Shown here: positions 24,594 to 34,652 of the stretch, in pieces
How positions within the stretch are numbered: the stretch's first letter is position 1
How the letters are laid out: every line of letters begins with the position of its first letter
Source: Patiriisocius sp047730165
GTDB lineage: Bacteria > Bacteroidota > Bacteroidia > Flavobacteriales > Flavobacteriaceae
DNA length: 64,000 nucleotides
Direction: 5' to 3'
Assembly: GCF_047730165.1 (NCBI RefSeq)
Contig: NZ_CP159834.1
Coordinates: 310,001-374,000 of the forward strand
Program-made: the position numbers and the translations under genes
Notes under the pieces: model-generated
The model's database searches: none
The model's input: only the letters and a program-made list of their open reading frames with translations
Told to the model about the DNA's origin: nothing

Positions 24594-27437
24594 ATGAAGA
24601 CAGATTCTTTTGCTTACAGACACATAGGCCCACGAAAGGCAGACCTTGAAGGCATGTTACAAACCGTAGGAGTAGACTCCATGGAGCATCTTATTTTAGA
24701 AACTATCCCTAACGACATTCTACTCAAAAAGGACATCAACCTTGATGATGCAATGAGCGAGCAAGAATATTTGGAACACATCACAGAGCTTTCTGCTAAA
24801 AATCAAGTGTTTAAAACCTACATAGGCCTTGGATATCACCAAGCGATTACTCCTCCAGTAATACAGCGTAATATTTTAGAAAATCCGGGATGGTACACTG
24901 CTTATACTCCGTATCAAGCAGAAATTGCGCAAGGGAGACTAGAAGCTTTACTTAATTTTCAAACCATGGTGACAGACCTCACGGGAATGGAGCTTGCTAA
25001 TGCGTCATTACTTGACGAAAGCACTGCAGCTGCAGAAGCTATGTCTTTACTTTTTGCCGTACGAGAGCGTGACCAAAAAAAGAGAGGAGCAAATAAATTT
25101 TTTGTTTCTGAAGAAATCTTACCGCAAACACTATCCTTACTAGAGACGAGATCTACTCCTATTGGTATAGAACTGATCGTAGGAGATCACGAAACATTTG
25201 ATTTTTCATCAGAGTTTTTTGGTGCTATACTTCAGTATCCTGGAACTAGCGGAAAGGTTTTTGATTATAAATCTTTTGTAAGCACTGCTAATAACGCAGG
25301 TATTAAAGTAGCCGTAGCCGCAGACATTTTGAGCTTAGTGAAGCTGGAAGCCCCTGGAAATTTCGGAGTAGATGTAGTAGTAGGTACGACGCAACGTTTT
25401 GGAATTCCATTGGGATACGGTGGACCACACGCAGCATTTTTTGCAACAAAGAAAGCCTATAAAAGAAGCATCCCTGGAAGAATAATCGGAGTTACAAAAG
25501 ACATAGACGACAACCGTGCTTTACGTATGGCGCTTCAAACACGCGAGCAACACATAAAGCGTGATAAAGCAACAAGCAACATTTGTACCGCACAAGTTTT
25601 ACTGGCAGTTATGGCAGGAATGTACGCAGTATATCACGGACCAGATGGTTTAAAATATGTTGCAGATAAGGTTCATAATACAGCTGCTACACTTGCTGAT
25701 GCTCTAGAAAGGCTAGGTTATTATCAAGCTAATGAAACTTATTTTGATACGATTTCAATTAAAACAGACATTTCAAAAATAAAGTTTAGAGCAGAATCTG
25801 AAGGAATAAATTTTTATTACAGCGATGAACAAACGGCTTCAATTTCAATAAATGAAACAACGACACTTTACGATATAAATAAGATTATTGGAGTATTTGC
25901 AGAAGCGGCTAGTAAAGATCGTTTTTATGTAAAAGAATTAATAGAAGGGAATGCCATCCCAAATAGCATTGAAAGACGGACAGATTTTTTAACTAATGAA
26001 GTCTTTAATAGTTACCATAGCGAAACAGAACTGATGCGCTACATCAAGAAGCTGGAACGTAGAGATCTTTCTCTTACCCACTCAATGATTGCGCTTGGCT
26101 CTTGTACAATGAAGCTAAATGCCGCAGCAGAAATGCTCCCACTGAGTGATCCTATGTGGGGTAATATGCACCCCTTTGTTCCTATTGAGCAAGCAGGCGG
26201 GTATCAATTTATGTTGAAAAAGCTGGAAGAACAACTTACAGAAATTACCGGATTTTCAGGTACCTCGTTACAGCCTAATAGTGGTGCTCAAGGAGAATAT
26301 GCTGGACTAATGGTAATTAAAGCATATCATGAATCTAGAGGAGACCACCATAGAAACATTTGTTTAATACCATCTTCCGCGCACGGTACAAATCCTGCAA
26401 GTGCTATAATGGCTGGAATGAAGGTAGTAGTAACAAAGGCCACAATTGAAGGGAATATAGATGTAGACGATTTACGAGCAAAAGCAGAGGAACATAAAGA
26501 CAACCTGGCGGCATTGATGGTTACATATCCATCTACCCACGGAGTATATGAATATGCCATTAGAGAAATCACAGGTTTGATTCATGAGTTTGGAGGTCAA
26601 GTATATATGGATGGCGCAAACATGAATGCGCAAGTTGCACTTACAAATCCTGGAGCTATTGGCGCAGATGTATGTCACTTGAACCTGCATAAAACATTTG
26701 CCATCCCTCACGGAGGCGGTGGTCCTGGAGTAGGCCCAATTTGTGTTGCAAAACAATTAGTGCCATTTTTACCTTCTAATCCAATAATTGAAACCGGTGG
26801 TGAGCTTGCCATTACAGCGATCTCTGCAGCACCTTGGGGAAGCGCATTGGCCTGTTTAATAAGTTATGCATATATCTGTATGCTAGGAGAAAACGGACTT
26901 AAAAAATCTACACAGTACGCCATCCTAAACGCTAACTATATCAAAGAACGTTTAACAGGGCACTATGAGACTTTATACTCTGGAGAGAGAGGACGCGCAG
27001 CCCATGAGATGATTATTGACTGTAGACCATTTAAAGACCAAGGTATAGAAGTGACAGATATCGCCAAGCGATTGATGGATTATGGTTTTCACGCTCCTAC
27101 CGTCTCTTTTCCCGTAGCTGGAACGATGATGATAGAACCAACAGAAAGTGAGAGTAAACAAGAATTAGATCGTTTTTGTGACGCGATGATTTCTATTAGA
27201 AAAGAGATTGACGCGACAGACAGAGACGCGACTAATAACGTGCTTAAGAACGCGCCACATACACAAGCAATGCTTACGAGCGATACTTGGGATTTCCCAT
27301 ACACGCGCCAGCAAGCAGCATTTCCGTTGGAATATATCAGTGATAACAAATTCTGGCCCGCAGTACGTCGTGTGGACGATGCTTTTGGTGACAGAAATTT
27401 AATCTGTACTTGTGAGCCTATTGAGGCGTATATGTAG
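24594..27437 (+). CDS. gcvP: Glycine dehydrogenase (aminomethyl-transferring), P-protein
   Basis: 947 residues from the ATG at 24594, giving the standard start MKTDSFAYRHIGP. The ORF remains open to a TTG at 24510, but those residues do not look like the family and overlap the promoter. The protein is the fused long form of P-protein. The N-terminal half contains TAYTPYQAEIAQGRLEALLN. The C-terminal catalytic half contains SGAQGEYAGLMVI, SSAHGTNPASA and the PLP lysine K700 in HLNLHKTFAIPHGGGGPG. It decarboxylates glycine and loads the H-protein lipoyl arm. No gcvT or gcvH is present in the window. Confidence 0.95.
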   Translation: MKTDSFAYRHIGPRKADLEGMLQTVGVDSMEHLILETIPNDILLKKDINLDDAMSEQEYLEHITELSAKNQVFKTYIGLGYHQAITPPVIQRNILENPGWYTAYTPYQAEIAQGRLEALLNFQTMVTDLTGMELANASLLDESTAAAEAMSLLFAVRERDQKKRGANKFFVSEEILPQTLSLLETRSTPIGIELIVGDHETFDFSSEFFGAILQYPGTSGKVFDYKSFVSTANNAGIKVAVAADILSLVKLEAPGNFGVDVVVGTTQRFGIPLGYGGPHAAFFATKKAYKRSIPGRIIGVTKDIDDNRALRMALQTREQHIKRDKATSNICTAQVLLAVMAGMYAVYHGPDGLKYVADKVHNTAATLADALERLGYYQANETYFDTISIKTDISKIKFRAESEGINFYYSDEQTASISINETTTLYDINKIIGVFAEAASKDRFYVKELIEGNAIPNSIERRTDFLTNEVFNSYHSETELMRYIKKLERRDLSLTHSMIALGSCTMKLNAAAEMLPLSDPMWGNMHPFVPIEQAGGYQFMLKKLEEQLTEITGFSGTSLQPNSGAQGEYAGLMVIKAYHESRGDHHRNICLIPSSAHGTNPASAIMAGMKVVVTKATIEGNIDVDDLRAKAEEHKDNLAALMVTYPSTHGVYEYAIREITGLIHEFGGQVYMDGANMNAQVALTNPGAIGADVCHLNLHKTFAIPHGGGGPGVGPICVAKQLVPFLPSNPIIETGGELAITAISAAPWGSALACLISYAYICMLGENGLKKSTQYAILNANYIKERLTGHYETLYSGERGRAAHEMIIDCRPFKDQGIEVTDIAKRLMDYGFHAPTVSFPVAGTMMIEPTESESKQELDRFCDAMISIRKEIDATDRDATNNVLKNAPHTQAMLTSDTWDFPYTRQQAAFPLEYISDNKFWPAVRRVDDAFGDRNLICTCEPIEAYM

Positions 27438-27627
27438 CACTAGAGTCACTTCGGAAATTTTAAGAATTTTTTAATTGACAAACCTTAAAACACGTGATTA
27501 TTGCTTGATCACTTTTAAATAAGCTTATTGCCATTGTCAAAAAAAAGACTTAAAGTTGAGGAATTAATATTTCAGCAAGTAAATCGCTTGAATAACCAAA
27601 AACAGTCACAAATAGGCAGCTAATCGC

Positions 27628-27657
27628 TTGTTTCCAAAACTGTTTTATGTATTTTAG
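27628..27657 (+). promoter_or_regulatory. Predicted promoter of the KASIII-like gene
   Basis: TTG at 27628-27630, a 19-base spacer, then TATTTTAG at 27650-27657, one base off TAnnTTTG. It lies 18 bases before the ATG at 27676. Confidence 0.5.
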
Positions 27658-27675
27658 CCGAAATTTTTTACAATT

Positions 27676-28737
27676 ATGGGTACGAAAATTATAGGAGTAG
27701 GAAGTTATATTCCCGAGATCGTCGCTAAGAATGAAGATTTTGGCGAGAACGATTTTTTTAATGCTGACGGAACAACCTTTTCACACGAGAACGAGGTTAT
27801 TATTGAAAAATTTAAAGCCATTACTGGTATCGCTGAAAGACGCTATATCAAGGATGAACTTGTCACGTCTGATATTGCAGTGATTGCTGCAGAACGCGCA
27901 ATAGCAAATGCAGGTATTGATAAAGAGTCATTAGACTATATTATCGTTGCCCAAAATTATGGGGATGTAAAGCACGGTGACTCGCAGAGTGATACGGTAC
28001 CAAGTCTTGCCTCACGGATAAAACATAAACTTAGAATTCAAAATCCATATTGTGTTGGGTACGACATTCTTTTTGGTTGCCCAGGTTGGGTGGAAGGAAT
28101 GATCCAAGCACACGCATTTATCAAAGCAGGAATGGCTAAACGCTGTCTAGTCATAGGTGCAGAAGCCTTATCTAGAGTAGTAGACCCGCACGACAGAGAT
28201 TCTATGATTTACAGTGATGGTGCTGGAGCAACAATCGTAGAAGCTAATGAAGACAAACAATTAGGATTCCTTACTCACAAGAGCGCAACTCATACCTATG
28301 ACGAGGCACACTTTATCTTTTTTGGAGAATCAAACAACCAAGAAGTGACAAACAGCCGTCGTTACATTAAAATGCACGGTCGTAAGATTTACAATTTTGC
28401 TTTGATTAAAGTTCCGCAAGCTATGAAGGCCACTATGGACGAAAGCGGTCTTGACATAAGTGAGCTTAAAAAAGTTTTCATACATCAAGCAAACGAAAAA
28501 ATGGATGAAGCTATTATCAAACGGTTCTATAAGTTATACGACATGGAAGCACCAGCTTTTATTATGCCTATGAGTATTAATAAGCTTGGTAACTCAAGCG
28601 TTGCTACTGTACCTACTTTGTATGATATGGTTTTACAAGGCAAATTAGAAAACCACCAAGTAAACAAAGGAGACCTCATAATGTTTGCCAGCGTTGGTGC
28701 TGGCATGAATATTAATGCTATCTTATATAGAGTGTAG
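27676..28737 (+). CDS. 3-oxoacyl-ACP synthase III-like (FabH family) enzyme
   Basis: 353 residues, thiolase fold. The catalytic triad of KASIII is visible: Cys135 in ILFGCPGWVEG, His270 in FIHQANEKM and Asn306 in KLGNSSVAT. The N-terminal ITGIAERRYI and the C-terminal FASVGAGMNINAILYRV are also typical. The family condenses acyl-CoA with malonyl-ACP or makes related products. The adjacent methyltransferase and glycosyltransferase suggest a special role, in place of general fatty-acid initiation. A methyltransferase gene begins 20 bases downstream, so a three-gene operon is likely. Confidence 0.85.
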   Translation: MGTKIIGVGSYIPEIVAKNEDFGENDFFNADGTTFSHENEVIIEKFKAITGIAERRYIKDELVTSDIAVIAAERAIANAGIDKESLDYIIVAQNYGDVKHGDSQSDTVPSLASRIKHKLRIQNPYCVGYDILFGCPGWVEGMIQAHAFIKAGMAKRCLVIGAEALSRVVDPHDRDSMIYSDGAGATIVEANEDKQLGFLTHKSATHTYDEAHFIFFGESNNQEVTNSRRYIKMHGRKIYNFALIKVPQAMKATMDESGLDISELKKVFIHQANEKMDEAIIKRFYKLYDMEAPAFIMPMSINKLGNSSVATVPTLYDMVLQGKLENHQVNKGDLIMFASVGAGMNINAILYRV

Positions 28738-28756
28738 AAACCACGAATGCTTAACG

Positions 28757-29281
28757 ATGTACAAAAACACCTTTCCAAAAAAAAGATACAACATCACTTT
28801 AGACTTCTTAAATGAAGTAATCACAAAGGATGCAAAAATTCTTGATCTTGGGGTTTTAAATCCGTTTTCTGAAATTTTAAGAAACGAAGGATATACCACT
28901 ACAAATACGACAGGCGAAGATCTTGATATAGATACCGAAGCAGTAAAAAATAACGCATATGATGTAATCACTGCTTTCGAAATATTTGAACACTTAGTTT
29001 CTCCCTTCAATGTACTGCAAGACATTAAAGCCAATAAAATCGTAGCCTCGGTACCCTTAAAATTATGGTTTGCATCTGCGTATCAAAACAAAGAAGATGC
29101 AAGAGACCGACACTATCATGAATTTGAAGACTGGCAGTTCGACTGGCTACTAGAGAAGGCAGGATGGAAGATTAAGAAAAGTGTAAAGTTTACAAATCCC
29201 GTTAAAAAAATAGGCATCCGTCCAATTCTTAGAAGATTTACACCGCGTTATTATCTTATATATGCTGAGAGAGTAAGATGA
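28757..29281 (+). CDS. Class I SAM-dependent methyltransferase-like protein
   Basis: 174 residues from the ATG at 28757; the frame continues upstream into the KASIII gene, but there is no need for that start. AKILDLGVLNPFSEILRNEG is motif I of a degenerate Rossmann methyltransferase, lacking the usual GxGxG. YDVITAFEIFEHLVSPFNVL corresponds to the motif of UbiG-like enzymes. DRHYHEFEDWQFDWLLEKAGW follows. The substrate is unknown. Its stop overlaps the start of the GT2 gene by 4 bases (ATGA), so translation is coupled. Confidence 0.75.
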   Translation: MYKNTFPKKRYNITLDFLNEVITKDAKILDLGVLNPFSEILRNEGYTTTNTTGEDLDIDTEAVKNNAYDVITAFEIFEHLVSPFNVLQDIKANKIVASVPLKLWFASAYQNKEDARDRHYHEFEDWQFDWLLEKAGWKIKKSVKFTNPVKKIGIRPILRRFTPRYYLIYAERVR

Positions 29282-30126
29282 AAATCTACATCATCATACC
29301 AGCTCATAACGAGGCAAAGTATATCTCAAAAACATTAGACTCACTTCTCAATCAATCGTTTAAGGCTACAAAAATTTTAGTAGTTGATGATTCTTCAACA
29401 GACGACACGCTCGCAGTGCTAAAATCCTATTCTGAGTCTAATGAAGCCATCTCATGTATCACAAAGCCATCGGTTGGGGGTCACAATCCAGGAAGTAAGG
29501 TAATTGAAGCATTTAATTTTGGACTCCAGCAACTGGATGATTCGTATGACATTATTTGCAAATATGACGCAGATCTTATTTTTCCATCAAATTATCTAGA
29601 AGCCGTTGTTGGCACATTTCAGGAGTCATCAAAAATTGGGATGGCAGGAGGCTTTTGTTATATAGAGAAAAATGGGGAATGGACATTAGAGAATCTAACG
29701 AATAAAGACCATATACGTGGTGCTTTAAAAGCGTACACTAAATCCTGTTTCAGCAAAATAGGAGGATTAAAAAGCGCTATGGGCTGGGATACCATAGATG
29801 AAATTATCGCCAAATATCACGGGTTTCAAATTGTGACACTTGAAAACCTACACGTACAACACTTAAAGCCTACCGGTAATAAATATGCTAAAAAAGCTGG
29901 CTTAAAACAAGGTGAAGCTTTTTATCGTATGCGATATGGGAGCTTTCTAACTCAGGTAGCGGCTTTAAAATTAGCGTTTAAAAAACACTCTATTTATTAC
30001 TATTTTGAATGCATTAGTGGCTATAAGCTCGCTAAAAAAAACAAGGCACCTTTTTTGCTCTCTCAAGAAGAAGGTGAGTTTTTGCGTACCTTGCGTAAGA
30101 AAGGAATTCGTAAAAAACTTTTCTAG
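29278..30126 (+). CDS. Glycosyltransferase family 2
   Basis: 282 residues. The GT-A fold is evident: IYIIIPAHNEAKYISKTLDS at the start, LVVDDSSTDDT, then CKYDADLIFPSNYLEAV with the DxD metal motif, and KIGGLKSAMGWDTIDEI. No clear membrane segment is present. It should transfer a sugar from a nucleotide donor to an unknown acceptor. It overlaps the methyltransferase gene by 4 bases and ends the presumed KASIII-methyltransferase-GT operon. Confidence 0.85.
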   Translation: MKIYIIIPAHNEAKYISKTLDSLLNQSFKATKILVVDDSSTDDTLAVLKSYSESNEAISCITKPSVGGHNPGSKVIEAFNFGLQQLDDSYDIICKYDADLIFPSNYLEAVVGTFQESSKIGMAGGFCYIEKNGEWTLENLTNKDHIRGALKAYTKSCFSKIGGLKSAMGWDTIDEIIAKYHGFQIVTLENLHVQHLKPTGNKYAKKAGLKQGEAFYRMRYGSFLTQVAALKLAFKKHSIYYYFECISGYKLAKKNKAPFLLSQEEGEFLRTLRKKGIRKKLF

Positions 30127-30169
30127 CACCTTATAACCTTTCATTAACGTTTTCAAAAGTCAGAATCTG

Positions 30170-30177
30170 TATTTTTG
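30170..30177 (+). promoter_or_regulatory. -7 promoter element for alkaline phosphatase
   Basis: TATTTTTG matches TAnnTTTG exactly and ends 21 bases before the ATG at 30199. It also argues against the alternative TTG start at 30175, which lies inside it. Confidence 0.45.
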
Positions 30178-30198
30178 ATAAATAACTATTTTCCTACT

Positions 30199-31278
30199 AT
30201 GTCAATAAGAATTAAAGATATATTAATTGGATGTTTTCTTGCATTTTCTACAATCTCATATGCTCAAAAAAACGGGGAGCAACCTAAGAATATCATACTC
30301 CTCATAGGAGATGGAATGGGTCTTAGTGAGATAACAGCTGCTCAATTTTATAGTGAAAACACTTCAAACTTTGAGGAGTTTAATACTATTGGACTTATAA
30401 AAACTTCATCATCTCAGGAATTAATAACAGATAGCGCCGCAGCAGCTACAGCTTTTGCTTGTGGAGAAAAAACATACAATGGCGCCATAGGAGTGGATGA
30501 CAATAGGGAGCCCTTAAAAAACATTGTAGATTTTGTTTCTAATAATGGGATGGCAACAGGACTAGTGAGTACTTCATCTATTGTTCATGCCACGCCAGCC
30601 TCCTTTTTTGCACATGTAGATTCGCGTCGGAAATATACTGAAATTGCCACTTACTTACCAAGTTCTGAAATAGACTTCGTCGCGGGAGGTGGTTTACAGT
30701 TTTTTGAACGCAGGGAAGATGGAAAGGACTTAGTGAAAACTTTAAAAGAAAAAGGATTTGATGTCATCACAGACAAGCTTCCTAAATCAACTACGTCAAA
30801 AAAGCAAGCTATCCTGCTTGCCGATGATGAGATGCCAAAAATGCTAGATGGTCGTGGAGATTTTTTACCAGACGCTACCGCCCTTGCCTTAAAACACTTA
30901 TCAAAAAATAAAAAAGGATTTTTCTTAATGGTAGAAGGCTCTCAAATAGACTGGGGAGGTCACGCAAATGATGCCGAATACCTCGTAAGCGAATTATTAG
31001 ATTTTGACAAAACTGTTGGAGTAGCACTTGCCTTCGCAAAAAAGAACAAAAACACTCTAGTTATTGTGACAGCAGATCACGAGACAGGAGGTTTTACGCT
31101 CGCAGCAGATGGTACAGATTATAATAAGATAAAAATGATTTTCTCAACAGGTGGACATAGTGCCACTATGATACCAGTATTTGCTAAGGGACCAGGAGCG
31201 CAAAAATTTGCAGGCATCTACGAGAATACTGAGATTTATACAAAAATGGTATCTTCTCTAATTAAGAAGAAAAACTAG
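30199..31278 (+). CDS. Exported alkaline phosphatase
   Basis: 359 residues from the ATG at 30199, with a signal peptide ending in FSTISYAQ. The alkaline phosphatase motifs are in order: IILLIGDGMGLSEITAA (metal Asp), TDSAAAATAFACGEKTYNGA (nucleophile Ser in D-S-A), VEGSQIDWGGHANDAEY (metal ligands) and TADHETGGFTL plus FSTGGHSATMIPVFAKGPGA. The protein should release phosphate from esters in the periplasm or outside. No Pho-box type control is recognisable in this phylum. Confidence 0.9.
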   Translation: MSIRIKDILIGCFLAFSTISYAQKNGEQPKNIILLIGDGMGLSEITAAQFYSENTSNFEEFNTIGLIKTSSSQELITDSAAAATAFACGEKTYNGAIGVDDNREPLKNIVDFVSNNGMATGLVSTSSIVHATPASFFAHVDSRRKYTEIATYLPSSEIDFVAGGGLQFFERREDGKDLVKTLKEKGFDVITDKLPKSTTSKKQAILLADDEMPKMLDGRGDFLPDATALALKHLSKNKKGFFLMVEGSQIDWGGHANDAEYLVSELLDFDKTVGVALAFAKKNKNTLVIVTADHETGGFTLAADGTDYNKIKMIFSTGGHSATMIPVFAKGPGAQKFAGIYENTEIYTKMVSSLIKKKN

Positions 31279-31306
31279 CTTTCAATAAAAGCACTTTATA
31301 TAAAGT

Positions 31307-32044
31307 ATGAAATACATAAGAGACGTTGGTTCTTATTTTTTAATGTTAAAAAAAGTCTTTGGGGGTTTTACTAAAGGATCCGTATTACGCGAACTCATTT
31401 TTAAGGAAATAGACGACCTCGTTATAGGCAGTTTAGGAATTGTTGCTTTTATTTCATTTTTTGTGGGGGGTGTGATTGCATTGCAAACAGCTATCAATTT
31501 AGACAATCCATTAATTCCAAAATCTATAATAGGTTTTGCCACGAGACAATCTATTATTCTAGAATTTGCACCTACTTTTATTTCGATTATTATAGCGGGT
31601 AAAGTAGGGTCATTTATAACCTCAAGTATTGGATCGATGCGTGTGACCGAGCAGATAGATGCTATAGAAGTAATGGGGATTAACTCTCTTAATTATTTAG
31701 TATTTCCGAAGATAGTAGCCATGATGTTTTACCCACTTGTCATAGCGCTCGCCATGTTTATAGGGATAATAGGAGGCTTTGTAGCAGGCGTTTATGGCGG
31801 CTTTACAAGTGCAACAGATTATGCCATAGGTATACAAGATAGTTTTGAACCTTTTCATCTGGTGTATGCATTCTTAAAAACCTTTGTTTTTGCATTTATA
31901 ATCGCAACAGTACCTTCTTGGCAAGGTTATTATATGAAAGGTGGCGCTCTTGAAGTAGGAAAAGCGAGTACAAACTCTTTCGTATGGACGAGTGTACTGA
32001 TCATACTCTCAAATTATGTAGTAACTCAACTCTTATTAAGCTAA
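31307..32044 (+). CDS. mlaE: MlaE-family lipid ABC transporter permease
   Basis: 245 residues, five to six membrane helices, with the MlaE signature EFAPTFISIIIAGKVGSFITSSIGSMRVTEQIDAIEVMGIN. In the Mla system it moves phospholipids between inner and outer membrane. Its TAA overlaps the ATG of the ATPase gene by one base, so the two are translationally coupled. The MCE-domain partner (MlaD) is not in the window downstream, where a T9SS cargo gene follows. Confidence 0.85.
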   Translation: MKYIRDVGSYFLMLKKVFGGFTKGSVLRELIFKEIDDLVIGSLGIVAFISFFVGGVIALQTAINLDNPLIPKSIIGFATRQSIILEFAPTFISIIIAGKVGSFITSSIGSMRVTEQIDAIEVMGINSLNYLVFPKIVAMMFYPLVIALAMFIGIIGGFVAGVYGGFTSATDYAIGIQDSFEPFHLVYAFLKTFVFAFIIATVPSWQGYYMKGGALEVGKASTNSFVWTSVLIILSNYVVTQLLLS

Positions 32045-32805
32045 TGATAGTCGTAAAAGATGTTAAAAAAAGATTTGGAGATGAAGAAATCTTAAAAGGG
32101 ATTTCTACCACCTTCGAAAAAGGAAAAACAAACCTTATCATAGGTCAGAGTGGAAGCGGAAAAAGCGTTCTGCTCAAATGCCTATTGGGCTTATTTACAC
32201 CTGAAGAAGGCCGCATACACTATGAAGACAAGGCCATACAAGACATGAATGATGACCAGCAACGCGAACTCAGAGAAGAAATAGGGATGTTATTTCAGGG
32301 TGGTGCATTGTTTGACTCTATGACCATAGAAGAAAATGTGATGTTCCCACTTAGAATGTTTACAAACCAATCTAAGAGTGAAATGATGGAGCGCGTATAC
32401 AATGTACTTGAGCGTGTTAACCTAGAGGATTCTGGCAAGAAGTACCCAGCAGAAATTTCTGGCGGCATGCAAAAAAGAGTTTCTATTGCCCGGGCCATCG
32501 TAAATAAACCTAAATATTTATTTTGTGATGAACCCAACTCTGGTCTTGACCCTAAAACTGCGACGGTTATCGATAATCTTATTCAAGAAATCACACACGA
32601 ATTTAATATTACAACCGTAGTTGTTACTCATGACATGAACTCTGTAATGGAGATAGGGGAACAGATTAACTTTTTAAAGAATGGATTGTTAGTTTGGAAA
32701 GGTACTAACGAAGAAATTTTTCGAACGGACAATAAAGACGTTACAGACTTTGTGTATTCGTCAGATTTGTTCAAAAAAATCAGGGAAATACAGCTTAACA
32801 GCTAA
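32044..32805 (+). CDS. mlaF: MlaF-like ABC transporter ATP-binding protein
   Basis: 253 residues from the ATG at 32044, chosen over an upstream frame extension because it overlaps the mlaE stop by one base. Walker A is GQSGSGKS (about 34-41). The Q-loop is in MLFQGGALFDSMTIEENV, the signature is EISGGMQKRV and Walker B is YLFCDEPNSGLD, followed by the VVTHDMNSV switch His. It energises the lipid permease. Confidence 0.85.
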   Translation: MIVVKDVKKRFGDEEILKGISTTFEKGKTNLIIGQSGSGKSVLLKCLLGLFTPEEGRIHYEDKAIQDMNDDQQRELREEIGMLFQGGALFDSMTIEENVMFPLRMFTNQSKSEMMERVYNVLERVNLEDSGKKYPAEISGGMQKRVSIARAIVNKPKYLFCDEPNSGLDPKTATVIDNLIQEITHEFNITTVVVTHDMNSVMEIGEQINFLKNGLLVWKGTNEEIFRTDNKDVTDFVYSSDLFKKIREIQLNS

Positions 32806-32875
32806 CATATCAACCCAATCCTTTCGGTATCAATAATTTTATAGTTAAATTGGGCTTCAATAAAAAAAAAGTAAA

Positions 32876-34495
32876 ATGAAAAAAAGTATACTTCTAATAG
32901 CAGTTATCGTTTGTTCGACCACGATAATGGCTCAAGTTTCTTTCACGAACCAAAGTGGAATGATTGGTAATTATAATGACACTTCAGAAGTTGCTGTTGA
33001 TGTTGATAATGATGGTCTCGATGATTATGTGAGACTATCAAATGATGGTATTGGTATCGATTATCAACAAGCAGATGGAACCTTTAATTCTACATGGAGA
33101 CCAATGAGTATTCAAAACGACCCCAATTGGAGTGTTGCAGCTGGAGATTTTAATGAAGATGGGTTTATGGATTTTGTTTTAGGTAACGGACAGAGAGTAT
33201 CATTCTTGTTTGCTAGTGCAGATGGCACCAGCTATACAGAAGACGCATCACACACAGATTATATATTCTCTCAAAGAACTACAGTAGCAGATATTGATCT
33301 TGATGGAGATTTAGATGCCTTTGTATGCCACGATGTAGATTTAAGTCACCCTTACCGTAATGATGGTAATGGAAATATGACTGAAGATCAATCATTAATT
33401 AATACACTTGACCGTCCTGGCAACTATGCAGCTATCTGGGTAGATTATGACAATGATGGAGATCAAGATATGTATTTAACAAAGTGCCGTGGTGGAGCTG
33501 AACCTGGAAATGAAAACAGAGACAATGCAATGTACACAAACAATGGTAATGGCACGTTTACAGAAAACGCACTTGACATTGGGATGCGTGATAACGCACA
33601 ATCTTGGTCTACAGTTTTTGAAGATTTTGACAACGATGGTGATTTTGATGCATTCATTGTGAATCACGATTTCGCAAACAGATTTATGTTAAATGATGGT
33701 ACGGGAAACTTTACAGATATCATTGGTTCTACAGGAATAAACCCTACAGATCTTGGTGCTTGGGAAAATCAAGCAGGAGATTTTAACAATGATGGGTATG
33801 TAGACATTTTTTCTGAAATGGCTAGAGAATTATACATCAACAATGGTGATTTAACGTTTACTGGCATCAACTTACCTTTTGATGAAGGTGCAATTTCAGA
33901 TTTGAATAATGATGGATACTTAGACGTTGCTAATGATGGAAACTTATACATCAACGATGGCGGAACTAACAACTATATTAAAATTTCTTTACAAGGTGTA
34001 GAAAGTAACATTCACGGTATAGGAGCAAGAGTTGTAATTGTAAGTGATTTAGGCACACAAATGAGAGAGATTAGATCTGGACAAGGGTTTAGTCATATGA
34101 GCTCATTAACAGCTCATTTTGGTCTTGGAACAGATGAGACTATTGAGTCAGCTACAATACACTGGCCAAACGGACTTTCTGAAGAAATAGAAGGACTTGA
34201 CGTGAATACAATGAATGTAATTCTTGAAGGAGAAGGAGTTGTTCTAGGCAATACCACTTTTGAAACAGAAGGTATTACAGTATTCCCTAATCCTACTGCA
34301 GATGTTCTTAACTTCTCATTGGATGGATTACAAAACACACCTGTTACAGTTATAGATACGAACGGAAGAGTAGTACTTAATACTGTGATCTCTCAAAATA
34401 GAGACATCAATGTTTCTACCTTAAATGCTGGAGCATATTTTGTTCAGCTAATGGTGGAGAACAAAGCAGTAAACTACAAGTTTGTTAAAAAATAA
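32876..34495 (+). CDS. Secreted FG-GAP/VCBS-repeat protein with UnbV/ASPIC and T9SS sorting domains
   Basis: 539 residues. The signal peptide is cleaved near STTIMAQ. Repeated calcium-binding-like Asp/Asn loops (DVDNDGLDDY, DFNEDGFMDF, DIDLDGDLDAF, DYDNDGDQDMY, DFDNDGDFDAF, DFNNDGYVDIF, DLNNDGYLDV) indicate an FG-GAP/VCBS beta-propeller. RSGQGFSHMSSLTAHFGLGT and ATIHWPNG are the UnbV/ASPIC signature. From about residue 460 a T9SS type A domain follows (ITVFPNPTADVLNFSL, DTNGRVVLN, GAYFVQLMV). It is probably a surface adhesin or carbohydrate/polymer-binding protein. A strong terminator follows. Confidence 0.85.
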   Translation: MKKSILLIAVIVCSTTIMAQVSFTNQSGMIGNYNDTSEVAVDVDNDGLDDYVRLSNDGIGIDYQQADGTFNSTWRPMSIQNDPNWSVAAGDFNEDGFMDFVLGNGQRVSFLFASADGTSYTEDASHTDYIFSQRTTVADIDLDGDLDAFVCHDVDLSHPYRNDGNGNMTEDQSLINTLDRPGNYAAIWVDYDNDGDQDMYLTKCRGGAEPGNENRDNAMYTNNGNGTFTENALDIGMRDNAQSWSTVFEDFDNDGDFDAFIVNHDFANRFMLNDGTGNFTDIIGSTGINPTDLGAWENQAGDFNNDGYVDIFSEMARELYINNGDLTFTGINLPFDEGAISDLNNDGYLDVANDGNLYINDGGTNNYIKISLQGVESNIHGIGARVVIVSDLGTQMREIRSGQGFSHMSSLTAHFGLGTDETIESATIHWPNGLSEEIEGLDVNTMNVILEGEGVVLGNTTFETEGITVFPNPTADVLNFSLDGLQNTPVTVIDTNGRVVLNTVISQNRDINVSTLNAGAYFVQLMVENKAVNYKFVKK

Positions 34496-34514
34496 TTGAC
34501 AATCATATGTCATT

Positions 34515-34543
34515 AAAAAGGGTGCTCGATGAGCACCCTTTTT
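34515..34543 (+). terminator. Terminator after the FG-GAP cargo gene
   Basis: AAAAAGGGTGCTC and GAGCACCCTTTTT form a perfect 13-bp stem with a GAT loop. Confidence 0.9.
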
Positions 34544-34652
34544 AAGTTTTAAGAAGACCGAGCCTTCTATTTTTTATCGAACTACGCCTCTTATCTAAGG
34601 AGTAAAAAACCAAATTCCATAATGCCTGGAGTGCAGGATGTTTGTTTAGTTA

